Positions 43,729-54,072 are shown, counted from the stretch's first letter. The stretch: DNA of 64,000 nucleotides from Phaeobacter sp. G2 (GCA_025163595.1 CP104100.1:2046001-2110000), one strand, 5' to 3'. Numbers and translations: made by a program. Notes: generated from the letters alone by a model not told the origin.

Positions 43729-43774
43729 GCCCCTCTTGCGTAGGGCGAGACCTGAGGGTACTACCCAGCGCACC

Positions 43775-43849
43775 GGGTGATTAGCTCAGTGGTAGAGCGC
43801 TTCGTTCACATCGAAGATGTCAGGAGTTCAAATCTCTTATCACCCACCA
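43775..43849 (+). tRNA. tRNA-Val (anticodon CAC)
   Basis: A complete cloverleaf: acceptor GGGTGAT with ATCACCC, D-arm GCTC-AGTGGTA-GAGC, anticodon stem CTTCG/CGAAG with loop TTCACAT (anticodon CAC, reads GUG), and a T-arm with TTCAAAT. The CCA end is encoded after discriminator A. No integrase or attachment-site repeat is seen beside it. Confidence 0.95.
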
Positions 43850-44000
43850 TCCAGCCCTTTGAAATTAATGCGTAATGCATCTCGCGGGGGCTCGTTTGCA
43901 CCGTGTTCCACTGTCCTTTACCTCTTGCTGTTCCGTTCGTCGCGTCAGGAGACGGCTTATTCAGCTGCCAGAGTGGGGGGCAACTCACTAGGGCGGGTTC

Positions 44001-44699
44001 TCAGGACCGATGCGCTCTCAGAGCTTCCGGCACTGCGATTAGCAGCAAAAGGGTTGCGGTGATCATGAAAAGCCAGCTTCCGACCAGCTGAAACAACAGC
44101 GCGCCGCACAAGCCGCCAACGGCAAAACAGGCGAGCGTTAAACTGTGTAGCCAGAGCTTTGGCGTGGCCTCTCGTCGTGACTTGTCCCCCCCGACCAATG
44201 CCGCCAGCTCTATTCCGATGTCAGTTGCCATTCCCGACACATGGGTGGTGCGCACCCGCGCCTGAGAAATCATCGTCGTCACAGCGTTTTGCAGGCCCAT
44301 GACAAAGCTGAGTACAATGACCAACAATGTCTCGTGTTCTGTGGCTGATGATCTGGTAAGGGCGGTGCCGACCAGCAATAGAATGATGGCCTCGGCGGCA
44401 ATTGCCAAGGCATAGACCGAGCGGAGCTGTCGACGTTCCCCTGCTTGAATAGCAAGGGCCGCTATGGCTGCGCCCCAGATAAAGGCAACGACCAGCCCCA
44501 AGAACGACAAGGCAATCGGGATTGCACCATTCGCCAGGTGGTCAGCAAATGCCGAGATATTTCCTGTCATGTTGGCTGTGAAGGATCCGGCGATCAGGAA
44601 GCCGACAGCGTTCAGCGCACCGGCGATAGACGAAAGGAGGCCTGCCAGAACCAGATCAATATTTGAAGTGCGCGCATTGCCAACTTTGATGAGCATCAT
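44001..44699 (-). CDS. DUF1275 (YoaK-like) membrane protein
   Basis: A 232-residue membrane protein with six to seven hydrophobic segments. The family motif [20 protein letters not shown] is at residues 28-47, and [20 protein letters not shown] with [12 protein letters not shown] follows at 130-165. The family is widespread but its role is not defined; a transport function is suspected from topology. It stands alone, minus strand, downstream of the tRNA. Confidence 0.86.
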   Translation of the reverse strand: MMLIKVGNARTSNIDLVLAGLLSSIAGALNAVGFLIAGSFTANMTGNISAFADHLANGAIPIALSFLGLVVAFIWGAAIAALAIQAGERRQLRSVYALAIAAEAIILLLVGTALTRSSATEHETLLVIVLSFVMGLQNAVTTMISQARVRTTHVSGMATDIGIELAALVGGDKSRREATPKLWLHSLTLACFAVGGLCGALLFQLVGSWLFMITATLLLLIAVPEALRAHRS

Positions 44700-45040
44700 A
44701 GTTCCAAATGGTTAGGGCTTTGGGGGCAGGACATCGTCATCCGACCTGATCAGTGTGACAGACTTTGTGGCAGAATAGGAAGCCCTGCGCAAAATAGGGG
44801 GGCTACTTGATGCAGATGTGAAGCCGTCTGCGGCAATAGCCGTCAAACCCGGAGGGTGGCTGCTTCATGGTGTGTCAGGCTCTTGAAGGGCTTGCGACGA
44901 GAGCGACTATTGGCAACGTCTCGGATCTTGCACAACTGTCATTCACGGGTGTTCAGCAAACCTTCGTTACCTGCCGCAAAACACCTCTATTTAAGTTCTG
45001 ACCATAGGGCCGCCAGAAAAAATGGGGCCAGAAGGGGGGC
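44700..45040. other. Non-coding gap
   Basis: About 340 bases with no supported gene. Some bases near 44825-44890 (CTGCGGCAATAGCC, TGCTTCATGG) recall the dispersed repeats. The right end contains the acnB terminator. Confidence 0.4.
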
Positions 45041-45076
45041 AAAGAAAAGAGGCGCAATGGGTCCATTGCGCCTCTT
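45041..45076 (-). terminator. Terminator of acnB
   Basis: On the minus strand AAGAGGCGCAATGG and CCATTGCGCCTCTT pair over fourteen bases with a minimal loop and are followed by TTCTTTGCC. It lies 41 bases after the acnB stop, a strong Rho-independent terminator. Confidence 0.88.
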
Positions 45077-45116
45077 GCCTGATGTGAAAGGCTAAGCTCG
45101 AAGCCGTGAGGCGCGC

Positions 45117-47906
45117 TTAGAAATGTGCCGATTTTGTTCCGGCTGGAACTGCCAGAGGTGGGGCAAACTTGGTGAGATCAATGCCTTCAACAGCGGCTTT
45201 GTATTCCTCCATTGTGGGGGTGCGCCCCAGAACGGCGGCCAAAACAACAACCGGGGTCGAGGCAAGCAGCGATTCACCCTTCTTCTCGGCGGTGTCACCA
45301 ACAACGCGGCCCTGGAACAGGCGGGTCGAAGTGGCAAGAACCGTGTCCCCCTTGGCGGCTTTTTCCTGGTTCCCCATGCAGAGGTTACAGCCGGGACGTT
45401 CAAGGTAGAGAATGTTCTCATACTCGGTCCGGGCCTGTGTTTTGGGGAACATGTCGTCAAAGGTGAAGCCGGAATAGCGCTGCAGAATTTCCCAGTCGCC
45501 TTCTTCTTTCAGCTCATCGATGATGTTGTAGGTTGGGGCAGCCACCACCAGCGGTGCTTTGAACTCGACCTTGCCCATTGTCTTTTCAAGGTTCTTGAGC
45601 ATCTGCGCCACGATTTTCATATCGCCCTTGTGCACCATGCAGGAGCCAACAAAGCCCAGGTCGACGTGCTTGTCGCCGCTATAGTAGGTGATGGGGCGGA
45701 TTGTGTCGTGGGTATAGCGCTTGGACACGTCGTCGTTGTTGACATCCGGGTCCGCGATCATCGGCTCGTCGATCGCGTCCAGATCAACAACAACCTCGGC
45801 AAAGTATTTTGCGGTGTCGTCCGGGGTCAGGGCTGGGTTGGCGCCTGATTTGATATCAGCAATACGGGCGTCTGCCTTGTCGATGAGCCCCTGCAAAAGC
45901 TTGGCGTCATTGTCCATGCCCTTGTCGATCATGATCTGGATACGGCCCTTTGCCAGCTCTAGCGAGCCGATCAGGGTCTCGTCATTGGAGATACAGATCG
46001 AGGCCTTGGCCTTCATCTCCGCTGTCCAGTCGGTAAAGGTAAAGGCCTGATCCGCCAGCAGGGTGCCGATATGCACTTCGATCACACGGCCCTGGAAGAC
46101 GTTGTCGCCATGCTGATCCAGCATCTGCGCCTGGGTGGCATGTACCACGTCCCGGAAATCGAGGTGGTCCGCCATCTTGCCTTTAAAGGTCACCTTGACC
46201 GATTCAGGGATTGGCATCGAGGCTTCGCCGGTGGCCAGCGCCAGGGCAACAGTGCCCGAATCCGCACCAAAGGCGACGCCTTTGGACATACGGGTGTGGC
46301 TGTCGCCGCCGATGATGACGTCCCAGTCATCGACGGTGATGTCGTTCAGGACCTTGTGGATCACGTCGGTCATCGCATGATATTCCCCCTTGGGGTCACG
46401 CGCGGTGATCAAGCCGAAATCATTCATGAATTTCATCAGCTTGGGGATGTTGGCCTGGGCCTTTTTGTCCCACACGGATGCGGTGTGGCAGCCGGACTGA
46501 TAGCCCACGTCAACCGAAGGCGAGATGACGGTTGCGGCCATCGCTTCCAGTTCCTGCGCCGTCATTGGGCCGGTGGTATCTTGCGAGCCAACCACGTTGA
46601 CTTTGACGCGCACATCAGATCCGGCATGCAAGGTCGCGCCTGGGGTGGTGCCCAGGGCGTTGCGGTTGAAGATCTTTTCAACAGCGGTCAGGCCCTGGCC
46701 CTCGGCGGTGACTTCTTTGGAGGGGGCATAGGCTGATTTCAGCTCTTGACCCAAAGCACCAGCGGCAAATGTCTGCAGCTTTTTGCCAAAAACGACAGCG
46801 TAGGAGCCGCCGGCCTTCATGAATTCCACCTTCTGCGGGGTGAAGGCGGTGGCGACGCTTTTCAGCTCTTTGCCATCCGCATCATGCAGGGTCTTGGTTT
46901 TGGAGTTGATGGTCAGGACCGTGCCGGTGGCGACCGAATAGGCCTCTTCCAGCACAGCTTCGCCATCTGCGTCTTCCACGACGTTGCCGTCGGCGTCCAG
47001 CTTTTTGACCCAGTTGTCCAGGTCAATGCCGATGCCGCCGGTCACGCCAACGGTGGTCAGAAAAATTGGCGAAATGCCGTTGGTGCCGGCCACAACAGGG
47101 GCGATGTTGATGAAGGGCACATAGGGCGAGGCCTTTTTACCGGTCCAGAGCGCCACATTGTTGACGCCGGACATGCGGCTGGAGCCAACACCCATGGTGC
47201 CTTTTTCGGCGATCAGCATGACGCGGGCATCGGGGTGCTGTTTTTGCAGCTCCTGGATTTCGGCCTGGGCTTCGGGGGTGATCATGCACTGGCCGTGCAA
47301 TTCGCGGTCCGCACGTGAGTGCGCCTCGGCACCGGGCGACAGCAGGTCGGTCGAAATATCGCCCACACCGGCGATATAGGTCACCACTTTGATTTCTTCT
47401 TCGACCTCTGGAAGCTTGGTGAAAAATTCAGCCTTTGCGTAGCTTTCCAGGACCTCCTTGGCGATTGCGTTGCCGTCGGCAAGCGCTGCGGCCAGACGGT
47501 CGGTGTCTGCCTCATAGAGGAACACTTGGGTTTTCAGAACTTCGGCGGCCTGTGCCGCAATCGCAGCGTCGTCCCCAAGTGCCAGATCCAAAAGTACTTT
47601 GACCGAGGGGCCACCCTTCATGTGCGACAGCAGCTCAAAGGCAAAGGTCGGGGTGATTTCCGCAAGGCTTTCCTGACCCAGAATGATTTCTTTCAGGAAC
47701 TGAGCCTTCACGCCCGCGGCGCTGGTTGTGCCTGGGATCGTGTTGTAGATGAAGAAGTTGAGCGAGTCCGCGCGATAGGCGTTGTCGACATCTTTGATCT
47801 GCGCGATCAGCTCTGCAACAAGGTCCGCCCCGTCGATGGGCTTGGGGTGCAGGCCCTGTTCTTTGCGTGTTTCAATCTCTGCTAGGTAGTCAGTGTACAA
47901 GGTCAT
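45117..47906 (-). CDS. acnB: Aconitate hydratase B (also 2-methylisocitrate dehydratase type)
   Basis: A 929-residue Fe-S enzyme of the TCA cycle that isomerises citrate to isocitrate. AcnB layout is visible: a helical HEAT-like N-terminal domain to about 160 (LLSHMKGGPSVKVLLDLALG), a swivelling domain, then the catalytic core. Cluster ligands are two cysteines in GCNLCMGNQE near the C-terminus and one in YQSGCHTASVWD; DVIIGGDSHTRMS is a substrate-binding stretch. The start at 47906 follows GGCGGGAAAAC; a longer start at 47981 adds a non-homologous segment. AcnB also serves the methylcitrate pathway in some bacteria. Confidence 0.95.
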   Translation of the reverse strand: MTLYTDYLAEIETRKEQGLHPKPIDGADLVAELIAQIKDVDNAYRADSLNFFIYNTIPGTTSAAGVKAQFLKEIILGQESLAEITPTFAFELLSHMKGGPSVKVLLDLALGDDAAIAAQAAEVLKTQVFLYEADTDRLAAALADGNAIAKEVLESYAKAEFFTKLPEVEEEIKVVTYIAGVGDISTDLLSPGAEAHSRADRELHGQCMITPEAQAEIQELQKQHPDARVMLIAEKGTMGVGSSRMSGVNNVALWTGKKASPYVPFINIAPVVAGTNGISPIFLTTVGVTGGIGIDLDNWVKKLDADGNVVEDADGEAVLEEAYSVATGTVLTINSKTKTLHDADGKELKSVATAFTPQKVEFMKAGGSYAVVFGKKLQTFAAGALGQELKSAYAPSKEVTAEGQGLTAVEKIFNRNALGTTPGATLHAGSDVRVKVNVVGSQDTTGPMTAQELEAMAATVISPSVDVGYQSGCHTASVWDKKAQANIPKLMKFMNDFGLITARDPKGEYHAMTDVIHKVLNDITVDDWDVIIGGDSHTRMSKGVAFGADSGTVALALATGEASMPIPESVKVTFKGKMADHLDFRDVVHATQAQMLDQHGDNVFQGRVIEVHIGTLLADQAFTFTDWTAEMKAKASICISNDETLIGSLELAKGRIQIMIDKGMDNDAKLLQGLIDKADARIADIKSGANPALTPDDTAKYFAEVVVDLDAIDEPMIADPDVNNDDVSKRYTHDTIRPITYYSGDKHVDLGFVGSCMVHKGDMKIVAQMLKNLEKTMGKVEFKAPLVVAAPTYNIIDELKEEGDWEILQRYSGFTFDDMFPKTQARTEYENILYLERPGCNLCMGNQEKAAKGDTVLATSTRLFQGRVVGDTAEKKGESLLASTPVVVLAAVLGRTPTMEEYKAAVEGIDLTKFAPPLAVPAGTKSAHF

Positions 47907-47988
47907 GGTTTTCCCGCCGATTTGGTGTTGCACGTAAGCTTGAGCGACGGGTGTCAGAAAAGGTCTGGCGAGTCGGAACAAGCTGGTT

Positions 47989-48004
47989 GTATGCGATGGT
48001 ATAC
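47989..48004. promoter_or_regulatory. Operator-like GTATGC...GTATAC motif upstream of acnB
   Basis: GTATGCGATGGTATAC lies 83-98 bases upstream of the acnB start. It is partly palindromic and resembles the motif before the SPFH gene on the opposite strand. GntR-family regulators bind GTATAC-type sites; identity of any regulator here is unknown. Confidence 0.35.
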
Positions 48005-48299
48005 TTATTGGGGGTCAGATGCAATATGCCCCCCGGTGAGTTTGATGTTTTGACTGGTCTTGTCTGTTCTCAACTGTGAAACGGTTTCAGCCTGCGCTGC
48101 GACCCAAAGGTGTCGCTGCGCAGGCTAGCCCATCAAGGTTACCGCCGGACTAAACATGGTTTTGCAGCGCTGGCAACAAAAGCCGCGCTGAAACAGGCTG
48201 CGGCACTTTGTTTGACAGGGCCGGGGCAGGGGGCGCAGGGGCGGGCTGTCTGGATCGTCTTAACTCTGCCAGCTCCCAGCCCCCGCCCGGTGGCTTTGG
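48005..48299. other. Non-coding gap
   Basis: About 295 bases between acnB and the FAA-hydrolase gene end. No gene or clear terminator is recognised. Confidence 0.4.
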
Positions 48300-49145
48300 C
48301 TAGTCGCTGGCCACCACTTTTTGTTTTTGCACACCCAGGCCTTCGACCCCCAGCTCCATGTAATCGCCGGGTTTCAGGTAGACCTCGGGGCGTTGCCCCA
48401 TCCCAACACCCGGAGGTGTCCCGGTCGAGATCACATCCCCCGGCTGCAGGCTCATGAACTGGGACAGATGCGAGATGACAGTAGCCACGTCAAAATGCAT
48501 CGTCCGGGTGGAGCCATCCTGATAGCGATGGCCGTTCACCTCCAGATGCATGGCCAGATCCTGTGGGTTTGGCACCTCGTCGCGGGTCACCAGCCAGGGG
48601 CCGATGGGGCCAAAGGTATCGCAGGATTTGCCCTTGACCCATTGCCCGGAGCGATGGATCTGAAAATCCCGCTCTGACAGGTCATTGACCACACAGTAGC
48701 CTGCAACATGGCTCAGCGCGTCCTCAACAGAGACATATTTTGTGTGTTTGCCAATCACCACGCCCAGCTCGACCTCCCAGTCTGACTTGACCGAGGTACG
48801 GGGGATTTCGATCTCGTCATCGGGGCCGCAGATGGCGGAGGTGGCTTTGAAAAAGACCACTGGTTCCTGTGGCAGGTCCATGCCCGCTTCAGCGGCGTGA
48901 TCGGCGTAGTTGAGGCCAATACAGACAAATTTGCCCACCTGCCCGACGCAGGCGCCAATCCGGGGGTTGTCCTCTACCAGGGGCAGGCTGGCCGGATCAA
49001 TCTGCCGCAGCGCCTGCAACTGGCTGTCGCTCAGCACCTCGCCTGCGATATCCCCCACCACGCCAGACAGATCGCGGATCTTGCCATCGGCATCCAACAG
49101 TCCTGGTTTTTCGCTGCCCAGTGGACCAAATCGCAATAGTTTCAT
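48300..49145 (-). CDS. Fumarylacetoacetate hydrolase family protein
   Basis: A 281-residue enzyme with the FAH C-terminal fold. It starts MKLLRFGPLGSEKPGLLDADG, then VCIGLNYADHAAEAG, VVFFKATSAICGP and the metal-binding DWEVELGVVIGK; STGTPPGVGMGQRP is also conserved. Relatives hydrolyse or decarboxylate 2,4-diketo acids, including 2,4-diketo-3-deoxy sugar acids. The ATG at 49145 is favoured because homology begins there. The substrate is undetermined, but sugar-acid or aromatic degradation is likely. Confidence 0.9.
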   Translation of the reverse strand: MKLLRFGPLGSEKPGLLDADGKIRDLSGVVGDIAGEVLSDSQLQALRQIDPASLPLVEDNPRIGACVGQVGKFVCIGLNYADHAAEAGMDLPQEPVVFFKATSAICGPDDEIEIPRTSVKSDWEVELGVVIGKHTKYVSVEDALSHVAGYCVVNDLSERDFQIHRSGQWVKGKSCDTFGPIGPWLVTRDEVPNPQDLAMHLEVNGHRYQDGSTRTMHFDVATVISHLSQFMSLQPGDVISTGTPPGVGMGQRPEVYLKPGDYMELGVEGLGVQKQKVVASD

Positions 49146-49305
49146 GTGGTGTCTGTCTCCCTGACATTCAAACTGACATTCAAATCGATCAGCCGCCGTT
49201 GCGGGCGGGCGTTGCCCCAGTGGTAAAGGCGTTGTCGGCGCTGGCAAGGTGCAATGCGACGGCTGCGACCTCTTGTGTCCCCACCCTGGGGACGCGGCCG
49301 GATGT

Positions 49306-50091
49306 TCAGGCGCGTTGAATTGCCTTGGCAATCAGCCGGGCAACCTCTGGCGTGGTGCCGAGGGCAGGCAGCACTGTGCCATCGAATTTGGCGCTGCTGA
49401 GCGCCTCGGGAATATCGTCTTTGACGTGATCGCCGGACTGGGCAAAGAACGGCAGGCAAAGGCCGTCGCTGGGCATGTTTGAGGCGACATCCGCCAGATA
49501 GGGCGCTTGTTCGATATAGGCTGTCCTCACCTCCAGCTCTGGCAAGAGCGGGCGCAGTGCGGTGGCAAAAAGCTCGGTGGCGGCGGCGGCCTTTGGGCCG
49601 CGGGCAGAGCCATGGGCCGCGAGCAGCAGGCAGCCTGGCGCGCTCGGGTCAGAACCAGAGCCAGAGGCCGAACCAGAACCAGAGGCCGCTTCAAAGGGCT
49701 GGCCCTGTGCGGCGCGGGCCTGCCGGACCAGCCTGGCCGCCAGTTCGGGGAGGTTGGGATCCTGGCCAAAAGGCGGCAGTTGCCGGTGATCCACGTGACA
49801 GATCCGTTTGGGCAGAACTTTGCTGGTGAACCAGCCCTCTGCCATGAAGAAGGGATAGACCAAGGCCCCCGGCTGCATCACCTGTTCCAACCGGCCAGGC
49901 TGCGCCAGGGTGGCCGAGCGCAGCTGCCATCCGGGAAGAAAGCTGGCAACCTGTTCAGCCAGTTGTGCCAGGCTGTGCTCTGGCGGATTGGGCGCCGACG
50001 GCTGGCCATGGGCCACCAGAACAACGGTTTTGGGGGCCGCGTCGGAGGTCTGTGCATCAATGACTTGGGAGGCAGGGGAGGGGGAGGACAT
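49306..50091 (-). CDS. CbiX-like sirohydrochlorin chelatase, two-domain
   Basis: A 261-residue protein with two homologous CbiX-like halves. The first begins VVLVAHGQPSAP, the second LLLAAHGSARGPKAAAATEL; each has the conserved His. Members of this family insert cobalt or iron into sirohydrochlorin. Since CobA here lacks a chelatase domain, this protein may supply siroheme iron, though that is inferred. The halves are joined by a Ser/Gly linker encoded by a tandem 18-bp repeat (49653-49688). Confidence 0.8.
   Translation of the reverse strand: MSSPSPASQVIDAQTSDAAPKTVVLVAHGQPSAPNPPEHSLAQLAEQVASFLPGWQLRSATLAQPGRLEQVMQPGALVYPFFMAEGWFTSKVLPKRICHVDHRQLPPFGQDPNLPELAARLVRQARAAQGQPFEAASGSGSASGSGSDPSAPGCLLLAAHGSARGPKAAAATELFATALRPLLPELEVRTAYIEQAPYLADVASNMPSDGLCLPFFAQSGDHVKDDIPEALSSAKFDGTVLPALGTTPEVARLIAKAIQRA
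49653..49688 (-). repeat. Tandem 18-bp repeat in the CbiX-like gene
   Basis: Two units, 49653-49670 and 49671-49688, differ at one base. Each encodes six residues, Ala-Ser-Gly-Ser-Gly-Ser, forming the linker between the two chelatase halves. Copy number may vary between strains. Confidence 0.8.
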
Positions 50092-50339
50092 CAGGAGGCT
50101 TCTGCATGGCTGGGGGTGAATGTGGGAGACTTGGTCTGTCCAGAGGGCAGGACAGAGATCGACCGGCTGGGTGATTTATATATGTCGTTCTGGGCCTGGC
50201 GCTAGGGCACAGAGCCTATTTTGCCAAAGGCTGTGCCCGCGATAGGTGTTCCCGTGGAAGGTATGCCCGAGATCGCAGCCGCTCTTGTACCCTGTTGGCG
50301 GTTCGGTCAATCCGCTCCCAAGATAGCACGGGGCGGGAC

Positions 50340-50361
50340 GGGGAGGCCAACCGGCCTCCCC
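50340..50361 (-). terminator. Hairpin after maeB
   Basis: GGGGAGGCC and GGCCTCCCC pair over nine bases with a four-base loop, 14 bases after the maeB stop. There is no T run, so it may need Rho or act as an mRNA stabiliser. Confidence 0.5.
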
Positions 50362-50374
50362 AGGGACGACAGCC

Positions 50375-52648
50375 CTAGCCATATTGCGCCACAGGGGTGC
50401 CGGCGATGGCCGCCATATTCAACAGGCCACGCGCGGTGATCGACGGGCTGACGATATGGGCGCGGTTGCCCATGCCCATCAGGATCGGCCCAACCTCCAG
50501 ACCATCAGAGCGCATTTTCAGAATGTTGCGCACCCCAGAGGCGGCATCGGCATGGGCAAAGACCAGCACATTGGCCGCCCCCTGCAGACGCGAATTGGGG
50601 AAGATACGACCGCGCAGATCGGGGTCCAGCGCGGTGTCGATGTTCATCTCGCCCTCATAGGTGAAATCGCAGTTATTGGCATCGAGGATCTCGATCGCGG
50701 CGCGCAACCGGCTGCCTGTATCACAGGCGATATTGCCAAACTGAGACTGCGAGCAAAGCGCGATTTGAGGCTCGATGCCAAAGCGGCGCACATGGCGGGC
50801 GGCGCCCATGACGGTCTGGGCGATCTGTTCCGGTGTGGGTTCGATCCTGACCTGAGTGTCGGCAATGAACAGAGGCCCATCTTCGAGGATCATCATCGAC
50901 AGGGCGCCGTGTGGTTCAAGGCCATTGCCGCCCAGCACCTGGTTCACATAGTTCAAATGCCAGCGGTATTCGCCAAAGGTGCCGCAGATCAGGCTGTCGG
51001 CCTCATTGTGATGCACCATGATGGCGCCAATTGCCGTGGTATTGGTGCGCATGATCGCCTTGGCCAGATCCGGGGTGACCCCCTGGCGCTGCATCAGCTG
51101 GTGGTAGCTGTTCCAATAGTCATAGTAGCGCGGGTCGTTTTCCGGGTTCACGATCTGAAAATCGCTGCCGGGGCGGATGCGCAGGCCCATCTTTTCGCAG
51201 CGCGCCTCGATCACCTCGGGGCGGCCAATCAGGATTGGGGTCTCGGTGGTTTCCTCCAGAATTTCCTGTGCAGCCCGCAGCACCCGCTCGTCCTCGCCCT
51301 CAGAAAACACAATCCGACGGGAGGCTGCGCGGGCAGCTTCAAACACCGGGCGCATCAGCAGCGCTGATTTGAACACCGTTTGATTGAGCCGCTGTTTGTA
51401 GGCCTCCAGGTCGTCGATCATACGCGAGGCGACGCCGCTTTTCATCGCCGCCTCAGCCACCGCTGAGGAGACCACGGCCACCAGGCGCGGGTCAAAGGGT
51501 TTGGGGATCAGATAATCAGCGCCAAAGGTCAGCTGCTCGCCCTTATAGGCGGCTGCCGCTTCGGCGCTGGTGGTGGTGCGGGCCAGTTCGGCAATGCCCT
51601 CGACGCAGGCGATCTGCATCTCATCGTTAATCTCAGAGGCGCCCACATCCAACGCCCCGCGAAAGATGAAGGGAAAACACAATACGTTGTTGACCTGATT
51701 GGGAAAATCGCTGCGCCCGGTGGCGATGATAGCATCAGGGGCTGCTTCGCGGGCCAGATCCGGCAGGATTTCGGGGTTGGGATTGGCCAGGGCAAACACA
51801 ATCGGCCGGGAGCTCATCTTGGCGACCATTTCGGGCTTCAGCACATTGGGGCCGGAAAGGCCAAGGAACAGGTCGGCGTCTCCGATCACCTCGTCCAGGA
51901 TGCGCAGGTCGCTGTCCTGGGCAAAGGCGGCTTTTTCCGGGTTCATGTCTTCGCTGCGGCCCTCATAGACCAGCCCGTGAATATCGCACAGCCAGATATT
52001 TTGCCGCTTCACCCCCAGTTTCACCAGCATGTTGAGGCAGGCAATCCCGGCTGCCCCGCCGCCGGTCGAGACAATCTTGATGTCTTCAAAGCTTTTGCCA
52101 GCCACATGCAGCGCATTGCGGGCGGCGGCCCCAACCACGATGGCGGTGCCGTGCTGATCATCGTGAAACACCGGGATCCCCATGCGCTCGCGGCAGATTT
52201 TTTCCACGATAAAACAATCCGGTGCCTTGATGTCTTCCAGATTGATGGCGCCAAAGCTGGGTTCCAGCGCACAGACGATATCGGCCAGTTTTTCCGGGTC
52301 GCTTTCGTTTACCTCAATGTCAAAGCAATCAATGCCGGCAAAGTTCTTGAACAGCACCGCCTTGCCCTCCATCACCGGTTTGGAGGCCAGCGCGCCGATA
52401 TTGCCCAGCCCCAGGACCGCAGAGCCATTGCTGACAACCGCCACCAGATTGCCACGTGCGGTATAGCGCGCGGCGTTCTCGGGATCGGCTTTGATTTCCA
52501 GACAGGCCTCAGCCACCCCCGGTGAATAGGCGCGGGCCAGATCGCGGCCGTTGGCCATCGGTTTGGTGGCGCGGATCTCCAGTTTCCCGGGGCGGGGGAA
52601 TTCGTGGTAACGCAGCGCCGCGTCGCGCAGGGAGGGGGTATCGGACAT
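50375..52648 (-). CDS. maeB: NADP-dependent malic enzyme with phosphotransacetylase-like domain
   Basis: A 757-residue bifunctional-type malic enzyme. Residues 1-425 form the malic enzyme: [39 protein letters not shown] and the cofactor site [15 protein letters not shown]. Residues 430-757 resemble phosphotransacetylase ([20 protein letters not shown]), a domain usually regulatory in MaeB. It turns malate into pyruvate and NADPH. The start at 52648 has GGAGCCCC upstream. It pairs logically with the dicarboxylate importer at 6.7-10 kb. Confidence 0.96.
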   Translation of the reverse strand: MSDTPSLRDAALRYHEFPRPGKLEIRATKPMANGRDLARAYSPGVAEACLEIKADPENAARYTARGNLVAVVSNGSAVLGLGNIGALASKPVMEGKAVLFKNFAGIDCFDIEVNESDPEKLADIVCALEPSFGAINLEDIKAPDCFIVEKICRERMGIPVFHDDQHGTAIVVGAAARNALHVAGKSFEDIKIVSTGGGAAGIACLNMLVKLGVKRQNIWLCDIHGLVYEGRSEDMNPEKAAFAQDSDLRILDEVIGDADLFLGLSGPNVLKPEMVAKMSSRPIVFALANPNPEILPDLAREAAPDAIIATGRSDFPNQVNNVLCFPFIFRGALDVGASEINDEMQIACVEGIAELARTTTSAEAAAAYKGEQLTFGADYLIPKPFDPRLVAVVSSAVAEAAMKSGVASRMIDDLEAYKQRLNQTVFKSALLMRPVFEAARAASRRIVFSEGEDERVLRAAQEILEETTETPILIGRPEVIEARCEKMGLRIRPGSDFQIVNPENDPRYYDYWNSYHQLMQRQGVTPDLAKAIMRTNTTAIGAIMVHHNEADSLICGTFGEYRWHLNYVNQVLGGNGLEPHGALSMMILEDGPLFIADTQVRIEPTPEQIAQTVMGAARHVRRFGIEPQIALCSQSQFGNIACDTGSRLRAAIEILDANNCDFTYEGEMNIDTALDPDLRGRIFPNSRLQGAANVLVFAHADAASGVRNILKMRSDGLEVGPILMGMGNRAHIVSPSITARGLLNMAAIAGTPVAQYG

Positions 52649-52831
52649 GAGGGGCTCCAAAAATACTATAGTTTAACATTAAACCAATTGTGACGTCGGG
52701 TGAACAGGCTTTTCAGCAACCTAACGTGATCGGCACTCTCTTGCGCAATGAAAAACTTCGTTCCACTGTGCCCAAACTGTGCCGGAAACGGTTTGCGACG
52801 CCCCGTGCAGCGGGGGAAAAGGATAAGTGAT

Positions 52832-53932
52832 ATGAGCGAGATTGCAGCAGAGATGCGCCTGCCCACGCAGGAGTTGCGTGAGGATATTCCGTTTTTTACC
52901 GAAGTCTTGGGTATGAAGATGGATATGATCTACCCAGCGGATGACCCTTCGGTTGCGGTGTTTTCAGGCCATGGGCTGCGGTTGCGGATCGACAAGGACG
53001 CCCCAGAGGCACCGGGGACCCTGCGCATTTTATGTGACGACCCCGATGGGTTTGCCGATGGCCAGCGGCTGCTGACGGCGCCAAACGGCACTCGGGTTGA
53101 AATCGAAGAGCGCCACCCGCCGCTGGTGATGCCAAAGACCGTGCATAGCTTTGTGGTGCGCCGTCTCAAGGATCAGGCGCCCTGGATCATTGGCCGTGCC
53201 GGGATGCATTACCGCGATTTGGTGCCCGACCGGCTGGGCGGCTCGATCATTGCCAGCCATATCCGCATTCCTGATGGCGGGCCGGTGCCGGATATGGTGC
53301 ACTTCCACCGGGTTGGCTTTCAGCTGATCTTTTGCATCCATGGCTGGGTGGATGTGGTCTATGAGGATCAGGGCGAAAAGATGCGCCTGACGGCGGGGGA
53401 TTGCTTTATCCAGCCGCCCGAGATCCGCCACCGGGTGCTGGAGGCCAGCGACAACGTGCAGGTGATCGAGATTGGCGTGCCGGCCGAACATGTGACCGAG
53501 ATCGACCACGAAATGACGCTGCCAACACCGCATTTGCGCCCGGATCGCGAATGGCAGGGGCAGCGGTTTGTCTACAACCAGGCCGAGGGGGCTGCCTGGC
53601 AGCCGTTTCGCCTGCCGGGGTTTGAGGTCCGCGACACCACCATTGCAACAAATACCAAAGGCGTTGCCGGGGTTCAGGTGGTGCGGCCTGCCGCGGGCGG
53701 CGCAGATCCCGTTTGGGCCAGCCACGATAGCGATATCCACTTTACCTTTGTGATGAATGGCGCAGTGACGCTGGAGGGCGAGGGGCGCGATCCCTATCCG
53801 CTGGAAGAGGGCGATGCCTTTGTCATCCCGCCGGGGATGAAGACGCGGCTCAGCAGCGCCTCTGGCGATCTGGAACTGTTGGAGGTCAGCCTGCCGGGGG
53901 TATTCAACACCACCGTTTCGCAAAGCGCATAA
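52832..53932 (+). CDS. Cupin domain protein with glyoxalase-like N-terminus
   Basis: A 366-residue protein. Residues 1-110 look like a short vicinal-oxygen-chelate/glyoxalase fold (LREDIPFFTEVLGMKMDMIYPADDP), and two cupin domains follow: one with MVHFHRVGFQLIFCIHGWVD near residue 152, the other with GDAFVIPPGMKTRL near 335. The cupins carry His and Glu positions that could bind a metal. It could be a dioxygenase, isomerase or sugar-binding protein; no function is assigned. AAGGA precedes the ATG at 52832. It stands alone, divergent from maeB. Confidence 0.78.
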   Translation: MSEIAAEMRLPTQELREDIPFFTEVLGMKMDMIYPADDPSVAVFSGHGLRLRIDKDAPEAPGTLRILCDDPDGFADGQRLLTAPNGTRVEIEERHPPLVMPKTVHSFVVRRLKDQAPWIIGRAGMHYRDLVPDRLGGSIIASHIRIPDGGPVPDMVHFHRVGFQLIFCIHGWVDVVYEDQGEKMRLTAGDCFIQPPEIRHRVLEASDNVQVIEIGVPAEHVTEIDHEMTLPTPHLRPDREWQGQRFVYNQAEGAAWQPFRLPGFEVRDTTIATNTKGVAGVQVVRPAAGGADPVWASHDSDIHFTFVMNGAVTLEGEGRDPYPLEEGDAFVIPPGMKTRLSSASGDLELLEVSLPGVFNTTVSQSA

Positions 53933-54072
53933 CCCGCCTGCGGGCTGGGGCGGGGTAGGATGTCGGACTACGCGCGGCAATAGGGGCTTTCCCTTTGCCG
54001 CTGCTTTCTCCTATCCTGATCCCTTTCGATCCCTCCACGCGGCCTGTTGCCCCAATCTAGCGAGACCCATTT

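Noticed and set aside
43775..43849. tRNA-Val as the attachment site of an integrated element
   Set aside because: No integrase gene and no repeat of the tRNA 3' end was seen on either side.
43806..43988. Short minus-strand frame overlapping tRNA-Val
   Set aside because: Reading through a tRNA gene produces spurious peptides of this kind; there is no other support.
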